Assembly (NCBI RefSeq): GCF_000429085.1
Contig: NZ_AUBE01000003.1
Location: 310,001 to 374,000 of the forward strand
Source: Streptomyces flavidovirens DSM 40150
GTDB taxonomy: Bacteria > Actinomycetota > Actinomycetes > Streptomycetales > Streptomycetaceae
Direction: 5' to 3'
Length of the DNA stretch: 64,000 nt
In this document: positions 43,519 through 50,854 of the stretch, in pieces
Position numbering within the stretch: the stretch's first letter is position 1
How the letters are laid out: every line of letters starts with the position of its first letter
Position numbers and translations under genes: made by a program
Notes under the pieces: model-generated
What the model was told of the DNA's origin: nothing
What the model saw: only the letters and a program-made list of their open reading frames with translations
The model's database searches: none

Positions 43519-44547
43519 ATGCGGGTCGGAGTACTGACCGGGGGAGGCGACTGCCCCGGGCTCAACGCGGTCATCCGCGCCGTCGTCCGCAAGGGCGTGC
43601 AGGAATACGGCTACGACTTCACCGGATTCAGGGACGGGTGGCGCGGGCCGCTCGAAGGCGACACCGTACGGCTCGACATCCCCGCCGTACGCGGCATCCT
43701 GCCCCGCGGCGGCACCATCCTCGGCTCCTCGCGCACCAACCCGCTCCAGAGCGAGAACGGCATCCACCGGGTCAAGGAGAACCTCGCCAAGTGCGAGGTC
43801 GACGCGCTCATCGTGATAGGCGGTGAGGACACGCTGGGCGTCGCCACCCGCCTGTCCGACGAGTACGGCGTCAAATGTGTCGGCGTACCCAAGACCATCG
43901 ACAACGACCTGTCCGCCACCGACTACACCTTCGGTTTCAACACCGCCGTCGGCATCGCGACCGAGGCGATCGACCGCCTCCACACGACCGCCGAATCACA
44001 CATGCGCGTGCTCGTCGTCGAGGTCATGGGGCGGCACGCGGGGTGGATCGCCCTGCACTCGGGCCTGGCCGGCGGTGCGAACGTCATCCTCATCCCGGAG
44101 CAGCGCTTCGACATCGAGCGCGTCTGCGGCTGGATCACCTCCCGCTTCAAGGCGTCGTACGCGCCGATCGTCGTCGTCGCCGAGGGTGCGATGCCCAAGG
44201 ACGGCGAGATGGTCCTCAAGGACGGCACGCTCGACTCGTTCGGGCATGTGCGGCTGTCGGGCGTCGGCGAGTGGCTCGCCAAGGAGATCGAGAAGCGGAC
44301 GGGGAAGGAAGCGCGCACCACCGTCCTCGGGCATGTGCAGCGCGGCGGTACGCCGAGCGCCTTCGACCGGTGGCTCGCGACGCGGTTCGGGCTGCACGCG
44401 ATCGAGGCGGTACGGGACGGCGACTTCGGCAAGATGGTCGCGCTCCAGGGAACGCACATCGTGCGGGTGCCGATGGGGGAGGCTACGGCGCGGCTGAAGA
44501 CGGTGGATCCGGAGCTGTACACGGAGGTCGGCGTCTTCTTCGGCTGA
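43519..44547 (+). CDS. pfkA: 6-phosphofructokinase, group III, with PPi-type active-site residues
   Basis: 342 residues that open MRVGVLTGGGDCPGLNAVIR and show the GRHAGWIALHSGLAGG and PKTIDNDLSATD blocks. In the phosphate-donor loop GGEDTLGVAT, residue 104 is Asp and residue 125 is Lys. ATP-dependent enzymes such as E. coli PfkA have Gly at both sites, while the Asp/Lys pair is typical of pyrophosphate-dependent enzymes, including the similar Amycolatopsis methanolica PPi-PFK. The protein could use PPi, ATP or both in glycolysis. AAGGGAC precedes the ATG at 43519; a frame extension to 43498 is not needed. Confidence 0.92.
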   Translation: MRVGVLTGGGDCPGLNAVIRAVVRKGVQEYGYDFTGFRDGWRGPLEGDTVRLDIPAVRGILPRGGTILGSSRTNPLQSENGIHRVKENLAKCEVDALIVIGGEDTLGVATRLSDEYGVKCVGVPKTIDNDLSATDYTFGFNTAVGIATEAIDRLHTTAESHMRVLVVEVMGRHAGWIALHSGLAGGANVILIPEQRFDIERVCGWITSRFKASYAPIVVVAEGAMPKDGEMVLKDGTLDSFGHVRLSGVGEWLAKEIEKRTGKEARTTVLGHVQRGGTPSAFDRWLATRFGLHAIEAVRDGDFGKMVALQGTHIVRVPMGEATARLKTVDPELYTEVGVFFG

Positions 44548-44565
44548 GCGGTCCGGGGGCGCCGG

Positions 44566-44784
44566 GTGAGCGGGTCCGGGGGGCCGGCCTTGCCGGGCAC
44601 TCGGCCCCGCCCGTCACCATCCATCCCCTTCCCGGCCGTGACCTTCGCGGCTCCGCCGTGTGGGGGCAAGCCCCAGCCCCGCCCGGCACCATCCAGCCCC
44701 TCCGGCGTTTGAGGAGCGGGGTCCGGGGCAGCGCCCCGGTTCGGGAAGGGGCGGGGTGGGGAACAAGCCCCGCAGGGCACACCC
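44566..44784. repeat. Dispersed Streptomyces intergenic repeat modules
   Basis: This convergent gap contains GCGGCTCCGCCG (about 44650), TCCGGCGTTTGAGGA (about 44700) and GGTTCGGGAAGGGGCGGGG with TGGGGAA (about 44738-44763), followed by GCCCCGCAGGGCAC. The last two modules recur almost exactly at 54.1 kb and in weaker form at 28.6 kb. They probably act as transcription-end or structural elements. I see no gene. Confidence 0.65.
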
Positions 44785-46659
44785 CTACCCGCGGCCGAGC
44801 AGCGCCGGCATCAGCAGCTCCGTGATCACAGCCGTGCCCCGCAGCGTCAGCACCGACTCCGGATGGAACTGCACCCCCGCGAACCCCGGCCCGCGCAGAG
44901 CATGCACCTCGCCCGTGACCGGATCGCGGCTGACCTCGACGCCGTGCGCCGCCAGCTCCGCCGCCTGCTCCCCGTCGCAGCGAGCGACAAAGCTGTTGTA
45001 GAAGCCGACGGTCTCGGGCCGCCCGAAGAGATCGATCCGGGTCTGCGCCCCCTGATACGGCACCCGCTTACGCACGATCTGCAGCCCCAGCTCGGCCGCC
45101 AGCAGCTCATGCCCCAGGCAGACCCCCAGCAGTCCGTGCCGGTGCTCGCGCACCAGCTCCGCCGTGAGTCCCCGCAGGAACCGCATCTTCGCGTCACCCG
45201 CGTCGGAGGGGTCGCCGGGCCCGGGGCCGAGCACCACAGGGCCCTCGTGCGCGAGCGCGGCCTCCCGCAGGCCCGGCTCGTCGTACCGCCGTACGGTCAC
45301 GTCGAGTCCCGACGAGCGCAGCAGGTGCGCGAGCATCGCCGTGAACGTGTCCTCCGCGTCGATCACCAGCGCGTGCCCGGCCAGGGACGACGAGCGTTCC
45401 TGCATCCGCAGCCAGAAGGGGGCGAGGGACGCCCGCCGCGAGTCCAGCGCCTCCCGTACGCGCGGATCGTCCGCCAGCTTCGGCCGTACGCCCTCGTGCT
45501 CGGGCCTGCCGGGACGCACACCCAGCGCCGCCAGCACCCCCGCCGCCTTGGCGTGCGTCTCGGCGACCTCGCTGTACGGGTCCGAGTCGCGCACCAGCGT
45601 CGCGCCCACCGGCACCCGCAGCCGGCCGTCCGGCGCGATGTCGGCGGTACGGATGAGGATGGGCGAGTCCAGGGTCTGGGCCCCGCCCGCGTCACGGCCG
45701 ATGAGGGCCAGGGCGCCCGCGTAGTAGCCGCGGCCACCGGGCTCGTACCGCTCGATGACGCGGCACGCGTTCTGCACCGGCGATCCGGTGACGGTCGCCG
45801 CGAACATCGTCTCCTTCAGTACCTCGCGCACGTCGAGGGAGGAGCGGCCCCGCAATTCGTACTCGGTGTGGGCGAGATGGGACATCTCCTTGAGCCGCGG
45901 GCCGACGACGACCCCACCCCGGTCACCGACGGTGCACATCATCTTGAGCTCTTCGTCGACGACCATCGAGAGCTCGGCGGTCTCCTTGCCGTCGTCGAGG
46001 AAGTCCAGCAGACCCTCGGCGCTCGGCCCGTCCGAGGGGTAGCGGTACGTACCGCTGATGGGGTTCATCACGACGGTCCCGCCGCTCATCCGGACGTGCA
46101 CTTCGGGGCTCGCGCCGACCAGCGTGCGTTCCCCGGTGTGCACGACGAACGTCCAGTACGCGCCCCGCTCACCGGCGAGCAGCCGCCGGAAGAGCGCCAG
46201 TGCGTCCGCTCGCGAGAATCCGGGGATTTCGCCCCCGAAGGTGCGGCGGATGACGAAGTTCGCCCCCTCGCCGCGCCCGATCTCGTCCGCGATGACCCGC
46301 CGCACGATCCCGGCGTACTCCTCGTCCTCGACGTCGAAGGCCCCACCCCTCACGCGGACGGCGTGCGCGGGAAGCTGCGCGAGGACGTCGTCCAGCGGCA
46401 GCGCGTACGTTTCGTCCGCGACCAGCACACTCAGGGGCGTCCCGTCGTCGCGTACGTCGAACCCGCGCTCCCTGATCTGCCGGAACGGCACCAGCGCGAG
46501 CACGGGCAGGTCGTCGGCGCCGGCCGGGATGTCGGCCAGGCGCGCGGCCTCGTGCACGTCTCCGATGAGCAGCTCGACGGTGTCGTGGTCGTGGCCGGGG
46601 GTCCGCCTGCGCAGGAGTGCGAAGGGGCGGGTGTCGTCGAGGAGGGTGCTGATGAGCAT
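44785..46659 (-). CDS. trpE: Fused anthranilate synthase (TrpE-TrpG), PhzE-type
   Basis: 624 residues. The N-terminal chorismate-binding domain (1-410) carries VVMNPISGTYRYP, DEELKMMCTVGDRGG, SHLAHTEYELRGRSS and FAATVTGSPVQNACRVIERY, blocks shared with the PhzE subfamily. The C-terminal glutamine amidotransferase (about 430-620) has Cys in LGVCLGHELLAAELG and the His-Glu pair in FHPESVLTL. It uses glutamine to make anthranilate or 2-amino-2-deoxyisochorismate. A leader peptide with three Trp codons and an attenuator precede it, so tryptophan controls it. This favours anthranilate synthesis feeding TrpD. The ATG at 46659 has GGAAGG upstream. Confidence 0.93.
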   Translation of the reverse strand: MLISTLLDDTRPFALLRRRTPGHDHDTVELLIGDVHEAARLADIPAGADDLPVLALVPFRQIRERGFDVRDDGTPLSVLVADETYALPLDDVLAQLPAHAVRVRGGAFDVEDEEYAGIVRRVIADEIGRGEGANFVIRRTFGGEIPGFSRADALALFRRLLAGERGAYWTFVVHTGERTLVGASPEVHVRMSGGTVVMNPISGTYRYPSDGPSAEGLLDFLDDGKETAELSMVVDEELKMMCTVGDRGGVVVGPRLKEMSHLAHTEYELRGRSSLDVREVLKETMFAATVTGSPVQNACRVIERYEPGGRGYYAGALALIGRDAGGAQTLDSPILIRTADIAPDGRLRVPVGATLVRDSDPYSEVAETHAKAAGVLAALGVRPGRPEHEGVRPKLADDPRVREALDSRRASLAPFWLRMQERSSSLAGHALVIDAEDTFTAMLAHLLRSSGLDVTVRRYDEPGLREAALAHEGPVVLGPGPGDPSDAGDAKMRFLRGLTAELVREHRHGLLGVCLGHELLAAELGLQIVRKRVPYQGAQTRIDLFGRPETVGFYNSFVARCDGEQAAELAAHGVEVSRDPVTGEVHALRGPGFAGVQFHPESVLTLRGTAVITELLMPALLGRG

Positions 46660-46743
46660 CTGTGGTGTTCCTTCCGGGGGACCATGTGATCCGAATGGAT
46701 CCGGGTGGATCCGGTGGAGAGGAACAGCCCCTGGGAAACACCA

Positions 46744-46766
46744 AAGGCCGCCCCTCGGGCGGCCTT
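46744..46766 (-). terminator. Tryptophan attenuator terminator hairpin
   Basis: AAGGCCGCCC and GGGCGGCCTT form 10-bp perfect arms with a 3-base loop, 25 bases after the leader-peptide stop. On the transcribed strand it is followed by TTTGGTGTTT. Stalling at the Trp codons of the leader would be expected to prevent its formation. Confidence 0.85.
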
Positions 46767-46791
46767 CGCGATTCGGTGTTGCGCGCGATTG

Positions 46792-46848
46792 TCAGTGGGC
46801 CGCCGGATGAGCGGTCCACCACCAGGTCTGAGTCGTCTGCGCGAACAT
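46792..46848 (-). CDS. trpL: Trp leader peptide (WWW) for attenuation
   Basis: An 18-residue open frame, MFAQTTQTWWWTAHPAAH, with three consecutive Trp codons, begins at the ATG at 46848 and ends with TGA at 46792-46794. A GC-rich terminator hairpin lies 25 bases downstream and the fused anthranilate synthase gene about 130 bases downstream. This is the classical ribosome-mediated attenuation layout, as described for trpE-type genes in Streptomyces venezuelae. When charged tRNA-Trp is scarce the ribosome stalls at WWW and transcription reads through. Confidence 0.88.
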   Translation of the reverse strand: MFAQTTQTWWWTAHPAAH

Positions 46849-46892
46849 GCTCCGCACCCTAGCGGACCGGATCGCCGGCGTCACGCATGTCG

Positions 46893-46958
46893 CAGCGCCG
46901 GGTCAGCGCCGGGTCAGCGCCGGGTCAGCGCCGGATCAGCACCGGATCAGCGCCGGGC
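46893..46958. repeat. Six head-to-tail 11-bp iterons (CAGCGCCGGGT)
   Basis: Units start at 46893, 46904, 46915, 46926, 46937 and 46948, with last-base or single-base variants (CAGCGCCGGAT, CAGCACCGGAT, CAGCGCCGGGC). An 11-bp period places each copy on the same DNA face. The array lies between the divergent trp leader (start 46848) and the DAHP synthase gene (start 47069), so it could serve both promoters. Confidence 0.7.
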
Positions 46959-47068
46959 CGTTCGGGATCCCCGCTGTCTCCCCTGTGTCCTCCGCGCCCG
47001 CTGTATCCTCCGTCTCATCTGGTGGGCCAGGCCATGGCCCGGCGAGCTGACCCCGTAGTGTTGTCAAG

Positions 47069-48421
47069 GTGACCGTGAACGCTAAGACCACCCCTGACGG
47101 TGGCAACACCTGGCGAGACCTTCCCGCGGCGCAGCAGCCTGAGTACCCCGATGCCGAGGCTCTGCGCGATGTGATCGCGGACCTCGAGTCGTATCCGCCG
47201 CTCGTCTTCGCGGGCGAGTGCGACCAGCTGCGCGCCCGACTGGGAGCCGTCGCCAAGGGCGAGGCGTTCCTGTTGCAGGGCGGCGACTGCGCCGAGGCCT
47301 TCGACGCTGTATCCGCCGACCACATCCGAAACAAGCTCAAGACCCTTCTGCAGATGGGCGCGGTCCTGACGTACGCCGCCTCCGTGCCCGTCGTGAAGGT
47401 GGGCCGGATCGCCGGCCAGTACTCCAAGCCCCGCTCCAAGTCGACCGAGACCCGCGACGGCATCACCCTGCCGACCTACCGCGGCGACTCCGTCAACGGC
47501 TTCGAGTTCACCGAGAAGGCCCGTATCCCGGACCCCGAGCGGCTGAAGCGGATGTACCACGCGTCCGCCTCGACGCTGAACCTGGTACGCGCCTTCACCA
47601 CCGGTGGTTACGCGGACCTGCGCCAGGTGCACGCCTGGAACCAGGACTTCGTGAAGTCGTCGCCCTCCGGGCAGCGTTACGAGCAGCTCGCCCGTGAGAT
47701 CGACAACGCGCTGAACTTCATGAAGGCAGCGGGGACCGACCCGGCGGAGTTCCGCACGGTCGAGTTCTACGCCTCGCACGAGGCGCTGCTCATGGACTAC
47801 GAAAGTGCCCTGACCAGGGTCGATTCGCGTACGGGCCACCTGTACGACGTATCGGGCCACATGCTGTGGATCGGTGAGCGCACCCGCCAGCTCGACGGCG
47901 CGCACATCGAGTTCGCCTCAAAGATCCGCAACCCGATCGGCGTGAAGCTCGGCCCGACGACCACGGTCGACGAGGCGCTGAGCTACGTCGACAAGCTCGA
48001 CCCGGACCGCGAGCCCGGCCGGCTGACCTTCGTCGTCCGCATGGGCGCCGACAAGGTCCGTGACAAGCTCCCCGAGCTGGTCGAGAAGGTCACGGCATCC
48101 GGTGCGGCCGTGGCGTGGGTGACCGACCCGATGCACGGCAACACCTACGAGGCCGCCTCCGGCCACAAGACGCGTCGCTTCGACGACGTACTTGACGAGG
48201 TCAAGGGCTTCTTCGAGGTGCACAAGGGCCTCGGCACGCACCCGGGCGGCATCCACGTCGAGCTGACCGGCGACGACGTCACGGAGTGCGTGGGCGGCGG
48301 CGACGAGATCTTCGTCGACGACCTGCACCAGCGCTACGAGACGGCCTGCGACCCGCGTCTCAACCGCAGCCAGTCCCTGGACCTGGCGTTCCTGGTCGCC
48401 GAGATGTACCGCGATCAGTAG
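47069..48421 (+). CDS. aroH: Class II 3-deoxy-7-phosphoheptulonate (DAHP) synthase
   Basis: 450 residues of plant/mycobacterial-type DAHP synthase, which joins phosphoenolpyruvate and erythrose 4-phosphate in the first step of aromatic synthesis. Class II signatures are LLQGGDCAEAFD, VVKVGRIAGQYSKPRS, SHEALLMDYE, VRMGADKVRDKLP and DPMHGNTYEA. Metal ligands include Cys in GGDCAE and His in DPMHG. The GTG at 47069 lies exactly 7 bases after TAGTGT (47056-47061), with no ribosome-binding site, so the mRNA is probably leaderless. It is divergent from the attenuated anthranilate synthase, so both ends of the pathway to Trp are paired. Rv2178c (aroG) is its counterpart. Confidence 0.96.
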   Translation: MTVNAKTTPDGGNTWRDLPAAQQPEYPDAEALRDVIADLESYPPLVFAGECDQLRARLGAVAKGEAFLLQGGDCAEAFDAVSADHIRNKLKTLLQMGAVLTYAASVPVVKVGRIAGQYSKPRSKSTETRDGITLPTYRGDSVNGFEFTEKARIPDPERLKRMYHASASTLNLVRAFTTGGYADLRQVHAWNQDFVKSSPSGQRYEQLAREIDNALNFMKAAGTDPAEFRTVEFYASHEALLMDYESALTRVDSRTGHLYDVSGHMLWIGERTRQLDGAHIEFASKIRNPIGVKLGPTTTVDEALSYVDKLDPDREPGRLTFVVRMGADKVRDKLPELVEKVTASGAAVAWVTDPMHGNTYEAASGHKTRRFDDVLDEVKGFFEVHKGLGTHPGGIHVELTGDDVTECVGGGDEIFVDDLHQRYETACDPRLNRSQSLDLAFLVAEMYRDQ

Positions 48422-48438
48422 GCGGTAGAAGCACCGAA

Positions 48439-48482
48439 CGGCTGTGGGGCGCGGATCGAATGTGATCCGCGCCCCACAGCCG
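48439..48482 (+). terminator. Very strong terminator of the DAHP synthase gene
   Basis: 19-bp perfect arms (CGGCTGTGGGGCGCGGATC and its complement) with a GAATGT loop, 18 bases after the stop codon. Confidence 0.92.
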
Positions 48483-48516
48483 TATCCGGGGCTTTTGTTG
48501 TGCGGGGGACGGCGGG

Positions 48517-48535
48517 TAAGGTTAGGTTCACCTTA
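48517..48535. promoter_or_regulatory. DmdR/DtxR-type iron box upstream of bfd
   Basis: TAAGGTTAGGTTCACCTTA differs at three positions from TTAGGTTAGGCTCACCTAA, the 19-bp consensus bound by DtxR-family repressors (DmdR1 in Streptomyces, IdeR in mycobacteria). It lies 42 bases before the bfd start and overlaps its expected promoter, so bfd should be repressed when iron is plentiful. Confidence 0.88.
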
Positions 48536-48576
48536 TCGATTGGTCGTCCCCCCGCCCGTGTCAGGAGGTGTGCCGC

Positions 48577-48852
48577 GTGTTCGTCTGTTCCTGCTTCGGC
48601 GTAACGGATCAGCAGATCAAGGAGCACGCTGCCGCCGGTGTCTGCACACCGCGCCAGATAGCGTCGGTCAGCAAGGCGGGAACGGACTGCGGCTCCTGCG
48701 TACGCACGATCCAGGGGCTGCTCGGCCGTGGCGCGTGCCCGCGCCGCGCACTGATCGAGAAGGGCGAGACTGCCCTCGCCGAGACGGCCCTGGCCGAGAC
48801 CGCCCTCGTCGAGACCGGCCTCGTCGAGACGTCCCTCTCCGAAGCGGCCTGA
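48577..48852 (+). CDS. bfd: Bacterioferritin-associated [2Fe-2S] ferredoxin with repeat tail
   Basis: 91 residues. The BFD-like domain has the cluster cysteines MFVCSCFG (CxC) and TDCGSCVRT (CxxC) with the helix-forming TDQQIKEHAAAG between them. Bfd docks on bacterioferritin and reduces its heme to release iron. After the domain comes an unusual acidic tail with about five ET(A/G/S)L(A/V/S) pentads (ETALAETALAETALVETGL). AGGAGGT lies 7 bases before the GTG at 48577, a near-perfect ribosome-binding site that fixes the start. The iron box upstream and the convergent bfr gene fit an iron-release role. Confidence 0.93.
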   Translation: MFVCSCFGVTDQQIKEHAAAGVCTPRQIASVSKAGTDCGSCVRTIQGLLGRGACPRRALIEKGETALAETALAETALVETGLVETSLSEAA

Positions 48853-48919
48853 CGACACGCGGGGGAGGCCCCCGAGGCCTGCTCCCGATCAGCTCCTGGT
48901 CAGGCCCTGTCAGGCCTGG

Positions 48920-49399
48920 TCAGCTCTCCGGCTGCTCGATCAGCTGGGCGATGTAGAGCGACTCACCGAGCTTGTTGACCAGCTCCAGCTGGGTGTCGAG
49001 ATAGTCGATGTGGTGCTCTTCGTCCTTGAGGATGTCCTCGAAGATGTTCGCCGACGTGATGTCGCCCTTGGCGCGCATCACCTCAATGCCGCGCTTGAGG
49101 CGGTCGATCGCCTCGACCTCGATCTGCCGGTCCGCCTGGAACATCTCGGTGACGGTCTGGCCGACCCGCACATGGAAGAGCCGCTGGTAATTCGGCAGGC
49201 CGTCCAGGAAGAGAATCCGGTCGGTGAGTGTCTCCGCGTGCCTCATCTCGTCGAACGACTCGGCACGGGTGTACTTCGCGAGCTTCGTCCAGCCGAAGTT
49301 GTCCTGCATCTTGGCGTGCAGGAAGTACTGGTTGATGGCGGTCAGCTCGGCGGTCAGCTGCTCGTTGAGGAATTCGATGACCTCGGGGTCGCCCTGCAT
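48920..49399 (-). CDS. bfr: Bacterioferritin
   Basis: 159 residues forming a four-helix bundle that assembles into a 24-mer iron-storage shell. The ferroxidase ligands are visible (Glu in EQLTAELTAINQY, Glu-x2-His in FDEMRHAE, Glu in EVEAIDRL, Glu-x2-His in KDEEHHIDYL). The heme-binding Met is in FDEMRHAETL. The ATG at 49399 has AAGGAG 8 bases upstream; an earlier ATG-containing extension is not conserved-looking. It converges on bfd. No clear iron box is visible in its own upstream region. Confidence 0.96.
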   Translation of the reverse strand: MQGDPEVIEFLNEQLTAELTAINQYFLHAKMQDNFGWTKLAKYTRAESFDEMRHAETLTDRILFLDGLPNYQRLFHVRVGQTVTEMFQADRQIEVEAIDRLKRGIEVMRAKGDITSANIFEDILKDEEHHIDYLDTQLELVNKLGESLYIAQLIEQPES

Positions 49400-49554
49400 C
49401 GCAGAGGCTCCTTCCAGGCGTTGTACTGGGCAGGTTTCGCGCATCCTTGCATCGCGGGTGAGGGGCGTCCAGTAAGTGCAGGCTTATCAGGAGTTGCCCC
49501 GAATAGGGTCAGACCTGGTCATGACCACCCTTCGCCGTCTGTCACCATGGAGTC

Positions 49555-50187
49555 ATGGGTCAGCCGGAAAGCCGGGAACATCACGAATCAGCGCAGCCCG
49601 AGCTTCCGCCGGGGCAGCGGTTGCAGCGTGGCTGGCCCGTCACCCACTACGGTCCTGTACCCAAATTCAAGCCGGATCGCTGGGAGTTCCGCATATTCGG
49701 TGCGACGGCGGACGGCGACAAGCACTGCTGGAACCACGAGCAGTTCTCGGCGCTCCCGTTCTCCACGGTCGAGGCCGATCTGCACTGCGTCACGAAATTC
49801 AGCATGCTTGGGGCCGAATGGGGTGGCGTACTCGCTCGTACACTCGTCGAACTCGCGCCCCCCGCGCCGGGCGTCACCCATGTCATGGTCTGGGCCGAGT
49901 ACGGCTTCAGCGCGAATCTGCGGCTCGCGGACTTCACTTCCGAGCGGACCATCTTCGCCACCCACAAGGGCGGTGAGCTCCTCACCGCCGAGCACGGTTT
50001 CCCGCTGCGCCTGGTCGTACCGCATCTGTACGCCTGGAAGGGGCCCAAGTGGGTCCGGGGTGTCGAGTACATGACGGCGGATCGCCGCGGCTTCTGGGAG
50101 GAGCGCGGCTACCACAACGTCGGCGACCCCTGGCGTGAGCAGCGGTACTCGTACCAGGAGGAGCCGGGGGACGGCCCCGAGCTGTAG
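49555..50187 (+). CDS. Sulfite-oxidase-like molybdopterin oxidoreductase (cytoplasmic)
   Basis: 210 residues of the SUOX/YedY catalytic fold alone. The molybdenum-ligand Cys is in VEADLHCVTKFSMLGAEWGG, preceded by WEFRIFGATADG. Downstream blocks include PHLYAWKGPKWVRGVEYM and the conserved WEERGYHNVGDPW. There is no Tat signal peptide, heme domain or dimerisation domain, unlike MsrP or SorA, so the enzyme is probably cytoplasmic with an unknown electron partner. The ATG at 49555 is the only good candidate; ribosome binding is weak. Confidence 0.88.
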   Translation: MGQPESREHHESAQPELPPGQRLQRGWPVTHYGPVPKFKPDRWEFRIFGATADGDKHCWNHEQFSALPFSTVEADLHCVTKFSMLGAEWGGVLARTLVELAPPAPGVTHVMVWAEYGFSANLRLADFTSERTIFATHKGGELLTAEHGFPLRLVVPHLYAWKGPKWVRGVEYMTADRRGFWEERGYHNVGDPWREQRYSYQEEPGDGPEL

Positions 50188-50228
50188 AGCGGCCGGAGCC
50201 GTCCGTCCCGCCCCCGCCGCCCCGCGTC

Positions 50229-50774
50229 TCAGTGGTGGTACTGGTGGACCACCGCGTGGCCCTTGCCGCGGCCGATCATCCACTTGTTGACGGGTGTGGT
50301 GATGAGGAAGGCGGCGAAGAGCGCGAAGGCCAGCACGCCCCAGAACATCGCGTCCGCGAGGTGCGCGTCCATCGCGCCCGGCCACAGGGCGAGTACGCCG
50401 TTGTCGATCAGCTCCATCACGGTGATGGAGAGGGTGTCGGCGGCGAGGGCGACCCGGAAGGCGGTCCTGAAGCCGACGCCGGCCTTGAGGACGCCGCGCA
50501 GGGTGAAGGCGTAACCGAAGAAGAAGGCCAGGACGATCGCCAGGATCATCGTCTGCACATTGCCCCAGCCGAGCGCGGTGCCGATGACCATGCCGAGCAC
50601 CTCGCCGATGGCACAGCCGGTGAGGCAGTGGAGGGTTGCCTGGGCGGCCATGGACCAGCTGACCTTGCCGGGGCCGGTGTGGCCGGTGTGAGCGCCATGG
50701 GCGTCGTGCCCTTCGTGCCCGTCGTGCCCCTCATGTCCGTGGTGCATGTCGTGCGCATGTGCGTCGTGCTGCAT
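50229..50774 (-). CDS. DUF4396-type membrane protein with His-rich N-terminus
   Basis: 181 residues. The N-terminus is a His/Asp/Gly cluster (DAHAHDMHHGHEGHDGHEGH...) that can bind divalent or cuprous metal. Four predicted helices follow (TLHCLTGCAIGEVLGMVIG, MILAIVLAFFFGYAFTL, FRVALAADTLSITVMELI, FWGVLAFALFAAFLITT). A CsoR-type box lies 50 bases upstream of the start, so copper probably induces it, and a role in copper handling is likely. I chose the ATG at 50774; the frame is open further but the His-rich start is the natural one. Confidence 0.82.
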   Translation of the reverse strand: MQHDAHAHDMHHGHEGHDGHEGHDAHGAHTGHTGPGKVSWSMAAQATLHCLTGCAIGEVLGMVIGTALGWGNVQTMILAIVLAFFFGYAFTLRGVLKAGVGFRTAFRVALAADTLSITVMELIDNGVLALWPGAMDAHLADAMFWGVLAFALFAAFLITTPVNKWMIGRGKGHAVVHQYHH

Positions 50775-50823
50775 GGTGCGCCCCCAGTGCCGGTTAGCGG
50801 TTCCTGTCGACAAACAGAACCCT

Positions 50824-50840
50824 ATACCCCCGTAGGGTAT
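50824..50840. promoter_or_regulatory. CsoR-type copper operator
   Basis: ATACCC-CCGTA-GGGTAT is a 6-bp-arm inverted repeat matching the TATACCCC/GGGGTATA-like sites bound by copper sensor CsoR in Streptomyces and mycobacteria. It precedes the His-rich DUF4396 gene and follows the endonuclease IV stop. Copper binding would release CsoR and induce the gene. Confidence 0.78.
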
Positions 50841-50854
50841 TCCGCGCACGGTCC

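Noticed and set aside
44863..46689. 608-codon open frame antisense to the fused anthranilate synthase
   Set aside because: The minus-strand protein has all catalytic motifs and its own attenuator; the plus-strand translation is low-complexity Arg/Gly/Val.
46893..46958. CRISPR array
   Set aside because: Units are 11 bp, directly adjacent and without spacers; no cas genes are present. The array at 31.6 kb likewise has no unique spacers.
48861..48873. Terminator between bfd and bfr
   Set aside because: GGGGG-AGG-CCCCC is too short and lacks flanking stem; I could not support it as a real terminator.
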